Notes: a model not told the origin generated them from the sequence alone. DNA of 64,000 nucleotides from Reticulitermes speratus (GCA_021186555.1 JAJKFL010000005.1:4472321-4536320); one strand, 5' to 3'; counted from the stretch's first letter, positions 1-11,649 are shown. Numbers and translations are program-made.

Positions 1-942
1 GACTGGTAACGTGTACTATATGTACGTCTTAAGATAGACATTGTAGACACGTAGTGGAGCTGTGAAGCTGCTGTTCTTATATGAAGCACAGTAACACTGT
101 GACTGGTAACGTGTACTATATGTACGTCTTAAGATAGACATTGTAGACACGTAGTGGAGCTGTGAAGCTGCTGTTCTTATATGAAGCACAGTAACACTGT
201 GACTCGTAACGTGTACTATATGTACGTCTTAAGATAGACATTGTAGACACGTAGTGGAGCTGTGAAGCTGCTGTTCTTATATGAAGCACAGTAACACTGT
301 GACTCGTAACGTGTACTATGTGTACGTCTTAAGATAGACATTGTAGACACGTAGTGGAGCTGTGAAGCTGCTGTTCTTATATGAAGCACAGTAACACTGT
401 GACTGGTAACGTGTACTATATGTACGTCTTAAGATAGACATTGTAGACACGTAGTGGAGCTGTGAAGCTGCTGTTCTTATATGAAGCACAGTAACACTGT
501 GACTGGTAACGTGTACTATATGTACGTCTTAAGATAGACATTGTAGACACGTAGTGGAGCTGTGAAGCTGCTGTTCTTATATGAAGCACAGTAACAGTGC
601 GACTGGTAACGTGTACTATATATACGTCTTAAGATAGACATTGTAGACACGTAGTGGAGCTGTGAAGCTGCTGTTCTTATATGAAGCACAGTAACACTGT
701 GACTGGTAACGTGCGCTATATGTACGTCTTAAGATAGACATTGTAGACACGTAGTCGAGCTGTGAAGCTGCTGTTCTTATATGAAGCACAGTAACACTGT
801 GACTGGTAACGTGCGCTATATGTACGTCTTAAGATAGACATTGTAGACACAGAGTCGAGCTGTGAAGCTGCTGTTCTTATATGAAGCACAGTAACAGTGC
901 GACTCGTAACGTGCGCTATATGTACGCCCCAAGCCAGACAAT
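1..942. repeat. Tandem array, 100-bp unit, about 9.4 copies
   Basis: The motif GACTGGTAAC recurs at 1, 101, 201 and so on to 901, so the period is exactly 100 bp with no indels. Copies differ by a few substitutions (GACTCG at 201, 301 and 901; GTGCGC from 711 on; CAGTGC at 595 and 895). The array runs off the left edge and decays after about 926. No coding potential is evident. Confidence 0.97.
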
Positions 943-1405
943 GCAGGTGGTGGTGAAGTTACACGTTCAAACGTAGTAGAATGTTCTTGCAGCTTTATCG
1001 ACCTGGCAGCATTCACCACTGTTTGTAACGGCGAGATTAACTGTGGAAAATGGACTGTGGATGAGAATTGAGAAGCTATCCAAGAAGTTACCTGCTGGTA
1101 CAGTGCCAACTCTCTCTTGGACATACTTAAACAACCCCCTCTGACCTGAATGTTGGAAAGATGGAAGCTCATTGGCAGTGAAAATGCACTTGTTTGCAGC
1201 TTTTCTTAGAGCAAGCTTGTACTAACATCGATGCCACGTCTGCCTACGGAACAAACTCTGCTCGCTGTAATTCTTTTAAATAAAAGGATGGAGGTCAAAT
1301 TCGGAGGACACAGAGAGATTTTAGGCCCACTTTACTCTATACAGAAAGTTTTGAAATTTATTTATTATAGATACGACAGATATAATCTTATGAATGAGTA
1401 GTGGG
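943..1405. other. Unassigned spacer
   Basis: Unique-looking sequence between the 100-bp array and a SINE. A 118-codon reverse-strand frame covers 816-1172, but it begins in unique DNA and runs into the tandem array; I see no domain or splice context supporting it. Confidence 0.5.
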
Positions 1406-1671
1406 GCCGATCCCATTGGCCGTGCGGTCTAAGGCGTGGGTCTACAGCCGCTCGCTTACTGGCATTGTGGGTTCGAATCCCGTCTAGGGCATGGATGTCT
1501 GTCTCTTGTGAGTTTTGTGTGCTGTCAGGTAGAGGTCTCTGCGACGAGCTGATCACTCGTCCAGAGGAGTCCTACCGAGTGTGGTGTGTCTAAAAGTATG
1601 ATCGTGAAGCCTCGAAAAATGAGGCGGCATAGGCCCCCAAGGGGCTGTCGAGCCATTGGAAAAAAATAAAA
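1406..1671 (+). mobile_element. SINE family A (tRNA-Leu-like), full length
   Basis: The head GCCGATCCCATTGGCCGTGC and the A-box-like TGGCCGTGCGGTCTAAGGC resemble the 5' half of tRNA-Leu. A B box GGTTCGAATCCC follows near 1470. A tRNA-unrelated body (GGTAGAGGTCTCTGCGACG, then GTCCAGAGGAGTCCTACCGA) leads into an A-rich tail. Length is about 266 bp. No clear target-site duplication is visible here. It is a SINE rather than a tRNA gene because the acceptor stem does not close and the same body recurs throughout the window. Confidence 0.93.
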
Positions 1672-1829
1672 TTATTGGGAATTACAAGGAAGTTGTTTTG
1701 TTTTGTATTTATGTTGTGAGCTTATACTTTTGCTCCGTGCTGTATCTGAAATTTATTTGAAGGGGCACATTCCTATCACAATGAGAAAAAAGTTATCCTG
1801 TTGTCTTCGACGAAACGTGTGCAGAATAA

Positions 1830-2040
1830 ATGAAGGGTGAAATAAAGGGACGGGGGAAAGAAAGAGAGAAAGGAAGACAGCAGAGAGAGAGATCGAAAGA
1901 GAAACAAAATAAGCAGGGAAGAAAAACAAAGCAGCAACGAAAGAAAAGGAATGAAGAACGAAAGAAAAGAAAGAAGAACGAAAGAAAAAGAAGGAAGAAT
2001 GAAAGAAGGAAAGACAGAAAGAAAGAAAGAAGAATTGAAA
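1830..2040. repeat. Purine-rich low-complexity tract
   Basis: Almost pure GAAA/GAAG/AGAAA on the + strand. It reads as a lysine/arginine/glutamate-rich frame forwards and a phenylalanine/leucine-rich frame backwards, both expected from base composition alone. Confidence 0.9.
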
Positions 2041-2200
2041 AATTTCTAGCCCTTATAGTAGTGTATTCTGCTGTGGTACGTTTGTGAGTAGTGATGTATG
2101 TCGCAGTACGTGTGTAAGTGGAATGCTCTTGCTTATTGTGTACTCCAACGTACATAATTAAATATACATACTGTATTAGAAGGGAAGTTTGAAGTGCCTT

Positions 2201-2455
2201 ATTTTTGCATGGTGAAGGGCCCCGCAGCAGATACTACGGACGCACCGCAGCCTTAAGGCTTCTTGTGCAACCCCTGTAATGAAGATGAGCAGTTTTTTTT
2301 TACCAAGTTTTACAATTAATGGAGCACCAGTGGAATGAAATTGACAGGGGAAAACCGACAACTCGGAGAAAAACCTGTCCCAGTGCCACTTTGTCCACCA
2401 CAAATCTCACATGGACTGACCAGGGATCGAACCCGGGCCTCCGCGGTGAGATTTC
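2201..2455 (-). mobile_element. SINE family B with target-site duplication
   Basis: Read on the - strand it has a tRNA-like B box (GGGTTCGATCCCTGG), then GTCCATGTGAGATTTGTGG, and ends in a segment with GGGCCCTTCACCATG. It is flanked by direct repeats AAGTGCCTT at 2192-2200 and 2456-2464. It matches the element at 21542-21792 over its length. Confidence 0.9.
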
Positions 2456-2542
2456 AAGTGCCTTTGAATTCTGTTGTAAGTAGGACATAACTGTTACAAC
2501 AATAAATATCAACACCAAACCGTACACTATGTTAAAACATTA

Positions 2543-2622
2543 TGCAATCACTTTACATAAACCCCCACATGTTTCGATGCACTATTACACCATCTTCAAG
2601 AGGGTTTATGTAAAATTATTGC
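2543..2622 (-). other. Inverted repeat with hammerhead-like core (degenerate)
   Basis: TTTACATAAACCC near 2552-2564 pairs with GGGTTTATGTAAA at 2602-2614, closing a loop. On the - strand the loop reads TTGAAGA, a short stem, then GAAACATG. This resembles the CTGANGA...GAAA order of a hammerhead ribozyme closed by a long stem I, but the first core C is T and the residue at the expected cleavage site is unfavourable. A relic of a Penelope-like element end is one reading; see the findings. Confidence 0.35.
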
Positions 2623-2639
2623 ATTTTGTGTGTTCACAT

Positions 2640-3187
2640 TTTGTATGAGTCGTGTTAATATGTATTGTTGTAATATACGCACGTACACAGTATGAACAAT
2701 GTTAAATAGGACATACTGTGTTTGCAAGGAATATTCTTATTGTATTTATTTTTTTTATATAGACTTATCTCATTTTATTTAAAGATGCTGCCAGTAATTC
2801 AGAATGTGAAGAGTCGAATGATTGGATGATAAACGAACTGGAAATTATGGGGAAGGAAGTGGTTGTGGCCTAATATAAAATAAATTTCATCGTAATATAC
2901 TTGGAATGACTGAGAACATTCTCGTAATACCTCAGTCGTTTTAGTCAGTAGTATGACCGGGATTCGAACGGGACACCTTCCAACTAAATGTGATAGGTGG
3001 CACTGCTTTAGCGAAATTGCTCTTTACACATGTTGTTATATCCATGCTTTTTAATATATGTGTAATTTACCTGCAGTGTATTTTCAATCACGCGATTTAT
3101 GTACGTAGGTAAATCAAATGAAATCCGTCAAAAAAATTTTGCTATCTAATTCGATGCAGATACGTTCATTTTTCCACATATTGTCTA
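2640..3187. other. Unassigned AT-rich spacer
   Basis: No convincing gene. A short tRNA-like B-box resemblance (GGGATTCGAACGGG) near 2959-2972 may be a SINE remnant, too short to assign. Confidence 0.4.
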
Positions 3188-6100
3188 AGCTACCATGCAC
3201 ACTACATGCTTCTAACTCAAGCTGATGACTTGCTGTGCCTACAGCTACACACAGTAGGGTCTCCATGCACACTACATGCTTCGAACTAACGCTGATGACT
3301 TGCTGTGCCTACAGCTACACACACAGTAGGGTCTCCATGCACACTACATGCTTCGAACTAACGCTGATGACTTGCTGTGCCTACAGCTACACACAGTAGG
3401 GTCTCCATGCACACTCCATGCTTCGAACTAACGCTGATGACTTGCTGTGCCTACAGCTACACACACAGTAGGGTCTCCATGCACACTACATGCTTCGAAC
3501 TAACGCTGATGACTTGCTGTGCCTACAGCTACACACAGTAGGGTCTCCATGCACACTACATGCTTCTAACTAAGCTGATGACTTGCTGTGCCTACAGCTA
3601 CACACAGTAGGTGTCTCATGCACACTACACGATTCGAACTCTAGCTGATGACTTGCTGTGCCTACAGCTACACACAGTAGGGTCTCCATGCACACTACAT
3701 GCTTCGAACTAACGCTGATGACTTGCTGTGCCTACAGCTACACACAGTAGGGTCTCCATGCACACTACATGCTTCTAACTCAAGCTGATGACTTGCTGTG
3801 CCTACAGCTACACACAGTAGGGTCTCCATGCACACTACACGATTCGAACTCTAGCTGATCACTTGCTGTGCCTACAGCTACACACAGCAGGGTCTCCATG
3901 CACACTACATGCTTCGAACTAACGCTGATGACTTGCTGTGCCTACAGCTACACACAGTAGGGTCTCCATGCACACTACATGCTTCTAACTCTAAGCTGAT
4001 GACTTGCTGTGCCTACAGCTCACACACAGTAGGGTCTCCATGCACACTACACGATTCGAACTCTAGCTGATGACTTGCTGTGCCTACAGCTACACACAGT
4101 AGGGTCTCCATGCACACTACATGCTTCGAACTAACGCTGATGACTTGCTGTGCCTACAGCTACACACAGTAGGGTCTCCATGCACACTACATGCTTCTAA
4201 CTCAAGCTGATGACTTGCTGTGCCTACAGCTACACACAGTAGGGTCTCCATGCACACTACACGATTCGAACTCTAGCTGATGACTTGCTGTGCCTACAGC
4301 TACACACAGTAGGGTCTCCATGCACACTACGTGCTTCTAACTCAAGCTGATGACTTGCTGTGCCTACAGCTACACACAGTAGGGTCTCCATGCACACTAC
4401 ATGCTTCTAATTCAAGCTGATGACTTGCTGTGCCTACAGCTACACACAGTAGGGTCTCCATGCACACTACATGCTTCGAACTAACGCTGATGACTTGCTG
4501 TGCCTACAGCTACACACAGTAGGGTCTCCATGCACACTACATGCTTCTAACTCAAGCTGATGACTTGCTGTGCCTACAGCTACACACAGTAGGGTCTCCA
4601 TGCACACTACACGATTCGAACTCTAGCTGATGACTTGCTGTGCCTACAGCTACACACAGTAGGGTCTCCATGCACACTACGTGCTTCTAACTCAAGCTGA
4701 TGACTTGCTGTGCCTACAGCTACACACAGTAGGGTCTCCATGCACACTACATGCTTCTAATTCAAGCTGATGACTTGCTGTGCCTACAGCTACACACAGT
4801 AGGGTCTCCATGCACACTACATGCTTCGAACTAACGCTGATGACTTGCTGTGCCTACAGCTACACACAGTAGGGTCTCCATGCACACTACATGCTTCTAA
4901 CTCAAGCTGATGACTTGCTGTGCCTACAGCTACACACAGTAGGGTCTCCATGCACACTACACGATTCGAACTCTAGCTGATGACTTGCTGTGCCTACAGC
5001 TACACACAGTAGGGTCTCCATGCACACTACGTGCTTCTAACTCAAGCTGATGACTTGCTGTGCCTACAGCTACACACAGTAGGGTCTCCATGCACACTAC
5101 ATGCTTCTAATTCAAGCTGATGACTTGCTGTGCCTACAGCTACACACAGTAGGGTCTCCATGCACACTACATGCTTCGAACTAACGCTGATGACTTGCTG
5201 TGCCTACAGCTACACACAGTAGGGTCTCCATGCACACTACATGCTTCTAACTCAAGCTGATGACTTGCTGTGCCTACAGCTACACACAGTAGGGTCTCCA
5301 TGCACACTACACGATTCGAACTCTAGCTGATGACTTGCTGTGCCTACAGCTACACACAGTAGGGTCTCCATGCACACTACGTGCTTCTAACTCAAGCTGA
5401 TGACTTGCTGTGCCTACAGCTACACACAGTAGGGTCTCCATGCACACTACATGCTTCTAATTCAAGCTGATGACTTGCTGTGCCTACAGCTACACACAGA
5501 GTAGGGTCTCCATGCACACTACATGCTTCTAACTCAAGCTGATGACTTGCTGTGCCTACAGCTACACACAGTAGGGTCTCCATGCACACTACGTGCTTCT
5601 AACTCAAGCTGATGACTTGCTGTGCCTACAGCTACACACAGTAGGGTCTCCATGCACACTACGTGCTTCTAACTCAAGCTGATGACTTGCTGTGCCTACA
5701 GCTACACACAGTAGGGTCTCCATGCACACTACGTGCTTCTAACTCAAGCTGATGACTTGCTGTGCCTACAGCTACACACAGTAGGGTCTCCATGCACACT
5801 ACATGCTTCTAACTCAAGCTGATGACTTGCTGTGCCTACAGCTACACACAGTAGGGTCTCCATGCACACTGCATGCTTCTAACTCATGCTGATGACTTGC
5901 TGTGCCTACAGCTACACACACAGTAGGGTCTCCATGCACACTACATGCTTCTAACTCACGCTGATGACTTGCTGTGCCTACAGCTACACACACAGTAGGG
6001 TCTTCATGCACACTACATGCTACTAACTCATGCTGATGACTTGCTGTGCCTACAGCTACACACAGTATGGTCTCCATGCTCACTACATGCTTCTAACTCA

Positions 6101-6854
6101 AGCTGATGACTTGATGTGCCTACAGCTACACACAGTAGGGTCTCCATGCACACTACATGCTTCTAACTTATGCTAATGACTTGCTGTGCCTACAGCTACA
6201 CACAGTAGGGTCTCCATGCACACTACATGCTTCTAACTCAAGCTGATTACTTGCTGTGCCTACAGCTACACACACAGTAGGGTCTCCATGCACACTACAT
6301 GCTTCTAACTCATGCTGATGACTTGCTGTGCCTACAGCTACACACAGCAGGGTCTCCATGCACACTACATGCTTCTAACTCAAGCTGATGACTTGCTGTG
6401 CCTACAGCTACACACAGTAGGGTCTCCATGCACACTACGTGCTTCTAACTCAAGCTGATGACTTGCTGTGCCTACAGCTACACACAGTAGGGTCTCCATG
6501 CACACTACTTACTTCTAACTCAAGCTGATGACTTGCTGTGCCTACAGCTACACACAGTAGGGTCTCCATGCACACTACATGCTTCTAACTCAAGCTGATG
6601 ACTTGCTGTGCCTACAGCTACACACAGTAGGGTCTCCATGCACACTACATGCTTCTAACTCATGCTGATTACTTGCTGTGCCTACAGCTACACACACAGT
6701 AGGGTCTCCATGCACACTACGTGCTTCTAACTCAAGCTGATGACTTGCTGTGCCTACAGCTACACACACAGTAGGGTCTCCATGCACACTACGTGCTTCT
6801 AACTCAAGCTGATGACTTGCTGTGCCTACAGCTACACACACAGTAGGGTCTCCA
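3188..6854. repeat. Tandem array, 70-bp unit, about 52 copies, with higher-order structure
   Basis: The unit contains TGATGACTTGCTGTGCCTAC and CAGTAGGGTCTCCATGCACA with a variable segment between. Variants are A (ATGCTTCGAACTAACG), B (ATGCTTCTAACTCAAG), C (ACGATTCGAACTCTAG), D (GTGCTTCTAACTC) and E (ATGCTTCTAATTC). From about 4110 to 5500 they occur in strict order A-B-C-D-E four times, a 350-bp higher-order repeat. From about 3480 to 4100 the order is A-B-C. After 5510 the copies are mostly B/D-like with (AC) length variation. The short reverse-strand frames here are repeat translations. Confidence 0.97.
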
Positions 6855-6894
6855 GTTGTTCATCTTTAACGTTTTTGACTCGTTCATGAACATA

Positions 6895-7090
6895 ATTATA
6901 ACCATGTAGCAGCATTCCTCTTTATTTTATGGAGCCCAAAGTTTCGTTATCGTCACAACAGCCCGCCCCTTGTCCCTATCCGGAGCTAGATTAATTCAAT
7001 ACGCGCCCCATTCTGATTTTTGAAGTTCCATTTTAATATTATCCTCCCATCTACGCTTAGGTCTTCCAGGGGGTGTCTTTCTTTCTAATT
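6895..7090 (-). mobile_element. LINE fragment, group L2 (3' coding end)
   Basis: On the - strand it matches the better copy at 51312-51790: the segment giving [12 protein letters not shown] residues, then AATATTAAAATGGAACTTCA, then the GGGGCGGGCTGTTGTGAC region. It is a short 5'-truncated remnant of a non-LTR retrotransposon open frame and 3' end. Confidence 0.7.
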
Positions 7091-7872
7091 ATCAACCACA
7101 TAATTTAAGCTACAAGTATAACACTATTTTTGAGCTTCGAGTTTGTACTTTTTTAAATGTATCGGACGAAGAAATTATTTGGTTTTAATTTTAAAGATTT
7201 GTGCCAAATTTTCTGTTGGTATATGAAGAAAGAGGAGGCCCTGTTTTCTGTTTTAATGAAGGGAAAATTGAAAATAAAATCTTACGCTACTAATAGGTGA
7301 GTAATTTGTATGCCTCCAAGCTTCGATGAAAACTGTGAATGTTGGTGGATATGACGTCTGTGTTAGTCCAGTCCTAGTGCCTTTCATTTCACTAACTTTG
7401 TAAATCCAGTACTTCGTTAGATGAGATAACGCTCGCTCAAATGTTTTGGATTGTGGCCAATGTGAAAATACCCGTACAGTTAAACAGTATTTCCTTCTGT
7501 TATGTTCAAAGTAATTAACTTCAACTCTTCATTTTCTCTGTTCCGTGCCTGTAATTTCGTCTGATTCTGCAGAATCTGCAGGCAGGCGGGACGGTCTCTC
7601 GCCGCTATCTGGCATCTTGTTCCGCCTTAATTATACGCTCCGTTAATCACATTCTCTAATCAATGACTTACCCTTCCCCTTCTGCCCACCCTTATTGCAC
7701 ACCGCTTTATGCAATAGCCTGCTATTAGATTCACAACATTCCGCTATCTGATTCTGTCCAGAGTTATTTGAATCTCTATAGAACACTGTCTTCTGGGATA
7801 TGACGCCGTGTAGTCTGACAAAAGTTACCAGTTTTTGGCAATAACCTGCTGCCTCCAGTTACAGACTTTAAT
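7091..7872. other. Unassigned spacer
   Basis: No repeat, RNA gene or credible coding region was recognised across this stretch. Confidence 0.4.
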
Positions 7873-7884
7873 ACTTTTCACATT

Positions 7885-8132
7885 CTCCCTAACCCCCCAC
7901 CCCGTATGGCGCAAGAGCCCCTAGTGGGCCAGGGCCTCCTCGTTGTCGAAGCTTCAAGATCACTCTCAGTTACATAACATTCAGTAGGACTCCTCTGGAC
8001 GAGTGATCGGCCTGTCGCAGAGACCTCTACCTGACAACACACAACACTCCCAAGAGACAGACATCCATGCCCCCGGCGGGATTCGAACCCACAATCCTAG
8101 CAAGCGAGCGGCCGTAGACCCACGCCTTAGAC
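7885..8132 (-). mobile_element. SINE family A, 5' truncated, 12-bp target-site duplication
   Basis: Reverse-oriented family A SINE with B box GGGTTCGAATCCC near 8080-8095. It is flanked by perfect 12-bp direct repeats ACTTTTCACATT at 7873-7884 and 8133-8144. The first 20-odd bases of the tRNA-like head are missing, as expected for incomplete reverse transcription. The duplication shows the truncation happened at insertion rather than by later decay. Confidence 0.94.
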
Positions 8133-8189
8133 ACTTTTCACATTATTATTCGATATTTCTTCCAACAATTAGACAAAGTTTTTCACCAG

Positions 8190-8660
8190 GAAATTGGACT
8201 CAACATTAAAGAAGAAACTAGTAAAGTGCTACATTTGGAGCATAGCTTTGTATGGTGCTGAAACGTGGACACTTCGGAAAGTAGATCAGAAGTATCTGGA
8301 AAGTTTTGATATGTGGTGCTGGAGAAGAATGGAGAAGATCAGTTGGACCGATCGTGTGAGAAATGGAGAAGTATTACACAGAGTGAAGGAGGAGAGGAAT
8401 ATCGTACATACAATAAAAAGAAGAAAGGCTAACTGGATTGGTCACATCTTGCGTAGAAACTGCCTTCTGAAACACGTGACTGAAGGAAAGTTAGAGGGAA
8501 GGATAGAAACGACGGAACACGAGGAAGAAGACGTAAGCAGCTATTGGATGACCATAAGGAAACGAGAGGACACTGAAAACTGAAAGAGGAAGCACTAGAT
8601 CGCACTCTGTGGAGCTTCGCTTTGGGAGAGTGTGTGTGGACCTGTCGTAAGACAAAGTGG
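8190..8660 (+). pseudogene. LINE fragment, group L1: reverse-transcriptase C-terminal region
   Basis: An open stretch encodes a typical non-LTR retrotransposon region downstream of the reverse transcriptase, with KLVKCYIWSIALYGAETWTL, then RRMEKISWTDRVRNGEVL and RRKANWIGHILRRN. The frame breaks after about 8580. Two related fragments lie at 13950-14402 and 24976-25610. The catalytic domain and endonuclease are absent, so it is a dead 3' fragment. The clade is not determined. Confidence 0.85.
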
Positions 8661-8799
8661 CACTTATGATGACGTCACAACTGGAGTGTCAAGGTTTCCA
8701 TGGTTACGATAGAACTTGGTTTGCGAGTGACGTTACTTACAAATTTCCATGTTACAGAATACCTATGGTCGCAGTAGAGCTTCGTTTTGAGTGATGTCG

Positions 8800-9060
8800 C
8801 AGGTTTGATACCGTGTTTCGTTAATGGCCTCCCTGTGACCTGCTATGAAGGCGCAGAGGGGGAGTAGAGGAATGGCTCTACTCGTTCACAACCTTGGTGC
8901 TAGAATGCGGTGGGTGGTCAATGCCACTTACCTGATGTTTTACCCAATGGAAAGGCCCGGTACTCATTGTGTAGTGGGCTGAAGGGCCTTGAGCTAGGGT
9001 GGACGCGTACGGAAAATCTCGCCCTTCCGGAGTTCGAACCCCAGACTGTTTTCGGTCAAA
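8800..9060 (-). mobile_element. SINE family C, degenerate
   Basis: Reverse-oriented and divergent. It matches the family C copies at 60839-61121 and 27838-28107: the tail with AGAGCCATTCCTCTACTCCC, the TTGACCACCCACCGCATTCT segment, and a head with GGGGTTCGAACTCCGG. The 5' tRNA-like part is truncated near 9060. Confidence 0.7.
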
Positions 9061-9500
9061 TAGTTTGTGAATATTATGGCTAGGCTAGTGAATATGTAAT
9101 AGTGAACCCCTAAAGTCGGCAATAAACCTTCTGATCTTTTTATTTACCAAACTTAAGTTAACAGCGATAAGGGATTATTGTACTAGCAAAGGTGTAAATA
9201 AACTAAGGGAAATGCCGATATTTTGGCAGCAATAAACGAGATCAGTCAAATCATTTTTCCGGACCGCAATACCGTCGTCTACCAAGACCCAGCACAAACA
9301 CACTGCTCCATCCTGAAGACGGAGATGTCACGCTCAACCGAAATGCCGACATCTTCCCGAAAGATCAGTGTTACTGAGTTACTCAGCTTTAGGAATAACG
9401 GGTCTAAATTTTCGCTAGAGTTACGAGGAACTGACCCGAATTTCTGTAATTAAGCATTGTTTTTAGAGTTTGCATTTATTAAGGGCTGTGCTGCAAAATA
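9061..9500. other. Unassigned spacer
   Basis: A 76-codon + strand frame at 9223-9453 has no recognisable domain or flanking repeat. I see no support for a gene. Confidence 0.4.
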
Positions 9501-9600
9501 CAGTCGAACCCGGTTATAACGACATCGGTTTATGCGACACCTCGTCTACAGCGTCAGATATTCTGTGGTACAGATGTGATTAATTAACCCATAGTAAAAC
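9501..9600. mobile_element. Pogo/Tc1-like terminal fragment
   Basis: After a TA at 9499-9500 the sequence CAGTCGAACCCGGTTATAAC begins, the same terminus as the element at 25658-25842, and GCGTCAGATATTCTG is shared internally. No matching right end is visible, so this is a one-ended remnant with an uncertain right limit. Confidence 0.65.
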
Positions 9601-9867
9601 TATGTGTATAAAACTGGCTTAATATCCATTTTGTTTGTTTGATATTCCATTCCAAAATTTTACGATTTTAATACTTTGTGGTGTGAGGCTATTTAATAAC
9701 TGTAGTAGAGTATCTAGTCACTGATGCAGTATTTTTCCACGACTGACAGACGAAATTATGACCTATAATCATTTTGTAGTGTTCTGTACATTTTGTAAAT
9801 GAAACTTCAATTTCAGTGGCTTTATATTCATAGCTTCACGTGAATAATAAATAATGGCTGAAAGTCC

Positions 9868-9891
9868 CCCCCCCCCCCCCCCGCTTTTGGT
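9868..9891. repeat. Homopolymer C run
   Basis: An almost pure run of C follows AAAGT and ends at GCTTTTGG. Its exact length is likely assembly-sensitive. Confidence 0.9.
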
Positions 9892-10004
9892 TTTTAGATG
9901 CAATGCTTGTCGATTATTTTGCATTCATATTGTACGTGGTGCGAGCCAAAAGTATACGGATTAGGAGACTATAATAGTTTGAGGCTTACCTTAGTTACCG
10001 GTCG

Positions 10005-10283
10005 GTTTTGTCCAGTTTAAGATTTACACATAGGGCCATGCGTGTCTTCGACTGCTGGAATCATCTCTGGAACTCCCGTTTCGTGATTCTGTCCAGCACC
10101 GCCTGACATTCGGCTTGGATCTGCGCAATATTCTCGAATCTTCATCCGTTTAACCGGGCTTCCATGCTGTGACCTCTTGTGGTGTTAGAAAGAAATCTAT
10201 TGTCTTGTTGGCTTCATTTTACAGGTCGGTTTTGTTTCTGGTCGTCACTTAGCAGACAGGGCACAAATTTTGTTGTAATCTGT
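10005..10283 (-). pseudogene. Mariner transposase remnant
   Basis: Two conserved stretches can be read in - strand frames. Around 10224-10275 is KFVPCLLSDDQKQNR, matching the mariner signature near VPRLLTDDQK that follows the DNA-binding half. Around 10020-10140 is IQAECQAVLDRITKREFQR, typical of the C-terminal end of mariner transposases, interrupted by a stop. The intervening catalytic DD(D/E) region is absent, so the protein cannot function. Confidence 0.75.
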
Positions 10284-10527
10284 CCCGTGTTTACAGCTTC
10301 GGTTAAATGCGCCGGCATGTACTATACGATAGGCCTAGAATATAAAAAAAACGCCATGACTCTAACGCCGTCTGTCCTTATGTTTGAGTTCACGTACTTT
10401 TTGGACATTCCATTAGTCCGACTAAACAATAATAACACGAACTTTCAAAATTCTCAAGCGACGTTTGGCAACTTTTGTATATTAATACCATTTAGATGTT
10501 TTGTGTTTCACTCATTGTGCCATTTCT

Positions 10528-10890
10528 AACGGCTTTTTAAAGTATTTTGTAATTCTAAGTAACATCTCTTTTAAAGTATTTTGTAAGTCATAGACATCTT
10601 TTTAAAGTATTTTGTAAGTCATGAGACATCTTTTTAAAGTATTTTGTAAGTCATAGAACATCTTTTTTAAAGTTATTTTGTAAGTCATAGAACATCTTTT
10701 TAAAGTATTTTGTAAGTCATAGAACATCTTTTTAAAGTATTTTGTAAGTCATAGAACATCTTTTTAAAGTATTTTGTAAGTCATAGAACATCTTTTTAAA
10801 GTATTTTGTAAGTCATAGAACATCTTTTTAAAGTATTTTGTAAGTCATAGAACATCTTTTTAAAGTATTTTTGTAAGTCAAAATTTTAAG
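10528..10890. repeat. Tandem array, 32-bp unit, about 11 copies
   Basis: The unit contains TTTTTAAAGTATTTTGTAAG followed by TCATAGAACATC. Copies are nearly identical with 1-bp indels, and the array lies inside the mariner-like element. Confidence 0.95.
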
Positions 10891-11156
10891 TATTTTTAAG
10901 TAGAACATCTTTTTTCTGAAGCATAAAACAGAACTTGATGCAAATTCTCTGTTCCTTAATGTTTGTAACGATCGCAGAAGGCACTCCACACAAACGCACT
11001 TAAAAATCAGTTGCACAAAAGTACCGCCTCCTCTTACAGCCACACTCGCCAAATTAATTCACAGTAAATCAACTCAGCGGCACCTAGCGGCCCCTATTTC
11101 TATTATATCCAGTTAGGTTTTCTCGCAGCCAGTGCGGAAACTTTTGGCTCGCACCT

Positions 11157-11649
11157 CGTGTTTGAATTCTGTTGTTCACATCGCAAATTAATGGCAGGAA
11201 TTCTGTATCACGAACAGTGATAAATCCTATAGTTTTTTAATTTGATGACCAGCACAGAGAGGCTTACTGGAGTGCAAAGTTCCTGAACAAAATAAAATTC
11301 TATATCTCGTGTAGATCCTCCAAAATCAAATTTAATTGAAGGCAATCAAGTGGATTTGGAGATGGAAACTGCGAAAAAATTGACAAATGGATGGCCCGGT
11401 TCCTCATTGGCCTATAAAGTGACTGTGTTCGCTTCCAAAAGAAGAATTAACGAGAGTTGAAACCTGAGGGAATCAAAGCTAACGTTCGTATCTGTACTCT
11501 ACAGGGTGAGTGTGCATTACATATAGATATAGAGATTGCGATTCTAATAAAAGGCAGAAACGTTTTTATACGTTATTTGGTACTTTGTTCTAGAAGTAAT
11601 ATAATATTCACTGGGCTGATATTAAAACTCATACATTGATAACAGCAGT
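11157..11649. other. Unassigned spacer
   Basis: No gene recognised. A CTACAGGGTGAGT near 11499-11511 resembles one end of a TA-flanked MITE, but no partner end was found. Confidence 0.4.

Larger units (their letters stand above)
9937..11155 (-). mobile_element. Mariner-like element, internally rearranged
   Basis: Terminal inverted repeats: GGTGCGAGCCAAAAGT at the left end near 9938 and its complement ACTTTTGGCTCGCACC at the right end near 11139-11154. The transposase remnant reads on the - strand. Length (about 1.2 kb) suits mariner, but the centre is filled by a 32-bp tandem array and the catalytic core is missing. The precise end bases and TA duplication are unclear. Confidence 0.8.

Noticed and set aside
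816-1172. 118-codon reverse frame beside the 100-bp array
   Set aside because: Part of it translates the tandem array, and no domain or splice signals support the rest.
1406-1495. tRNA-Leu gene
   Set aside because: The A and B boxes look tRNA-like but the acceptor stem does not close, and the same head recurs with a SINE body and A tail at nine or more sites.
1830-2087. Lysine/arginine-rich protein frame and its reverse phenylalanine-rich partner
   Set aside because: The tract is low-complexity GAAA/GAAG. Both frames follow from composition.
3188-6854. Possible CRISPR array
   Set aside because: Repeats are directly adjacent 70-bp units with no unique spacers and no cas genes, in a eukaryotic-type context.
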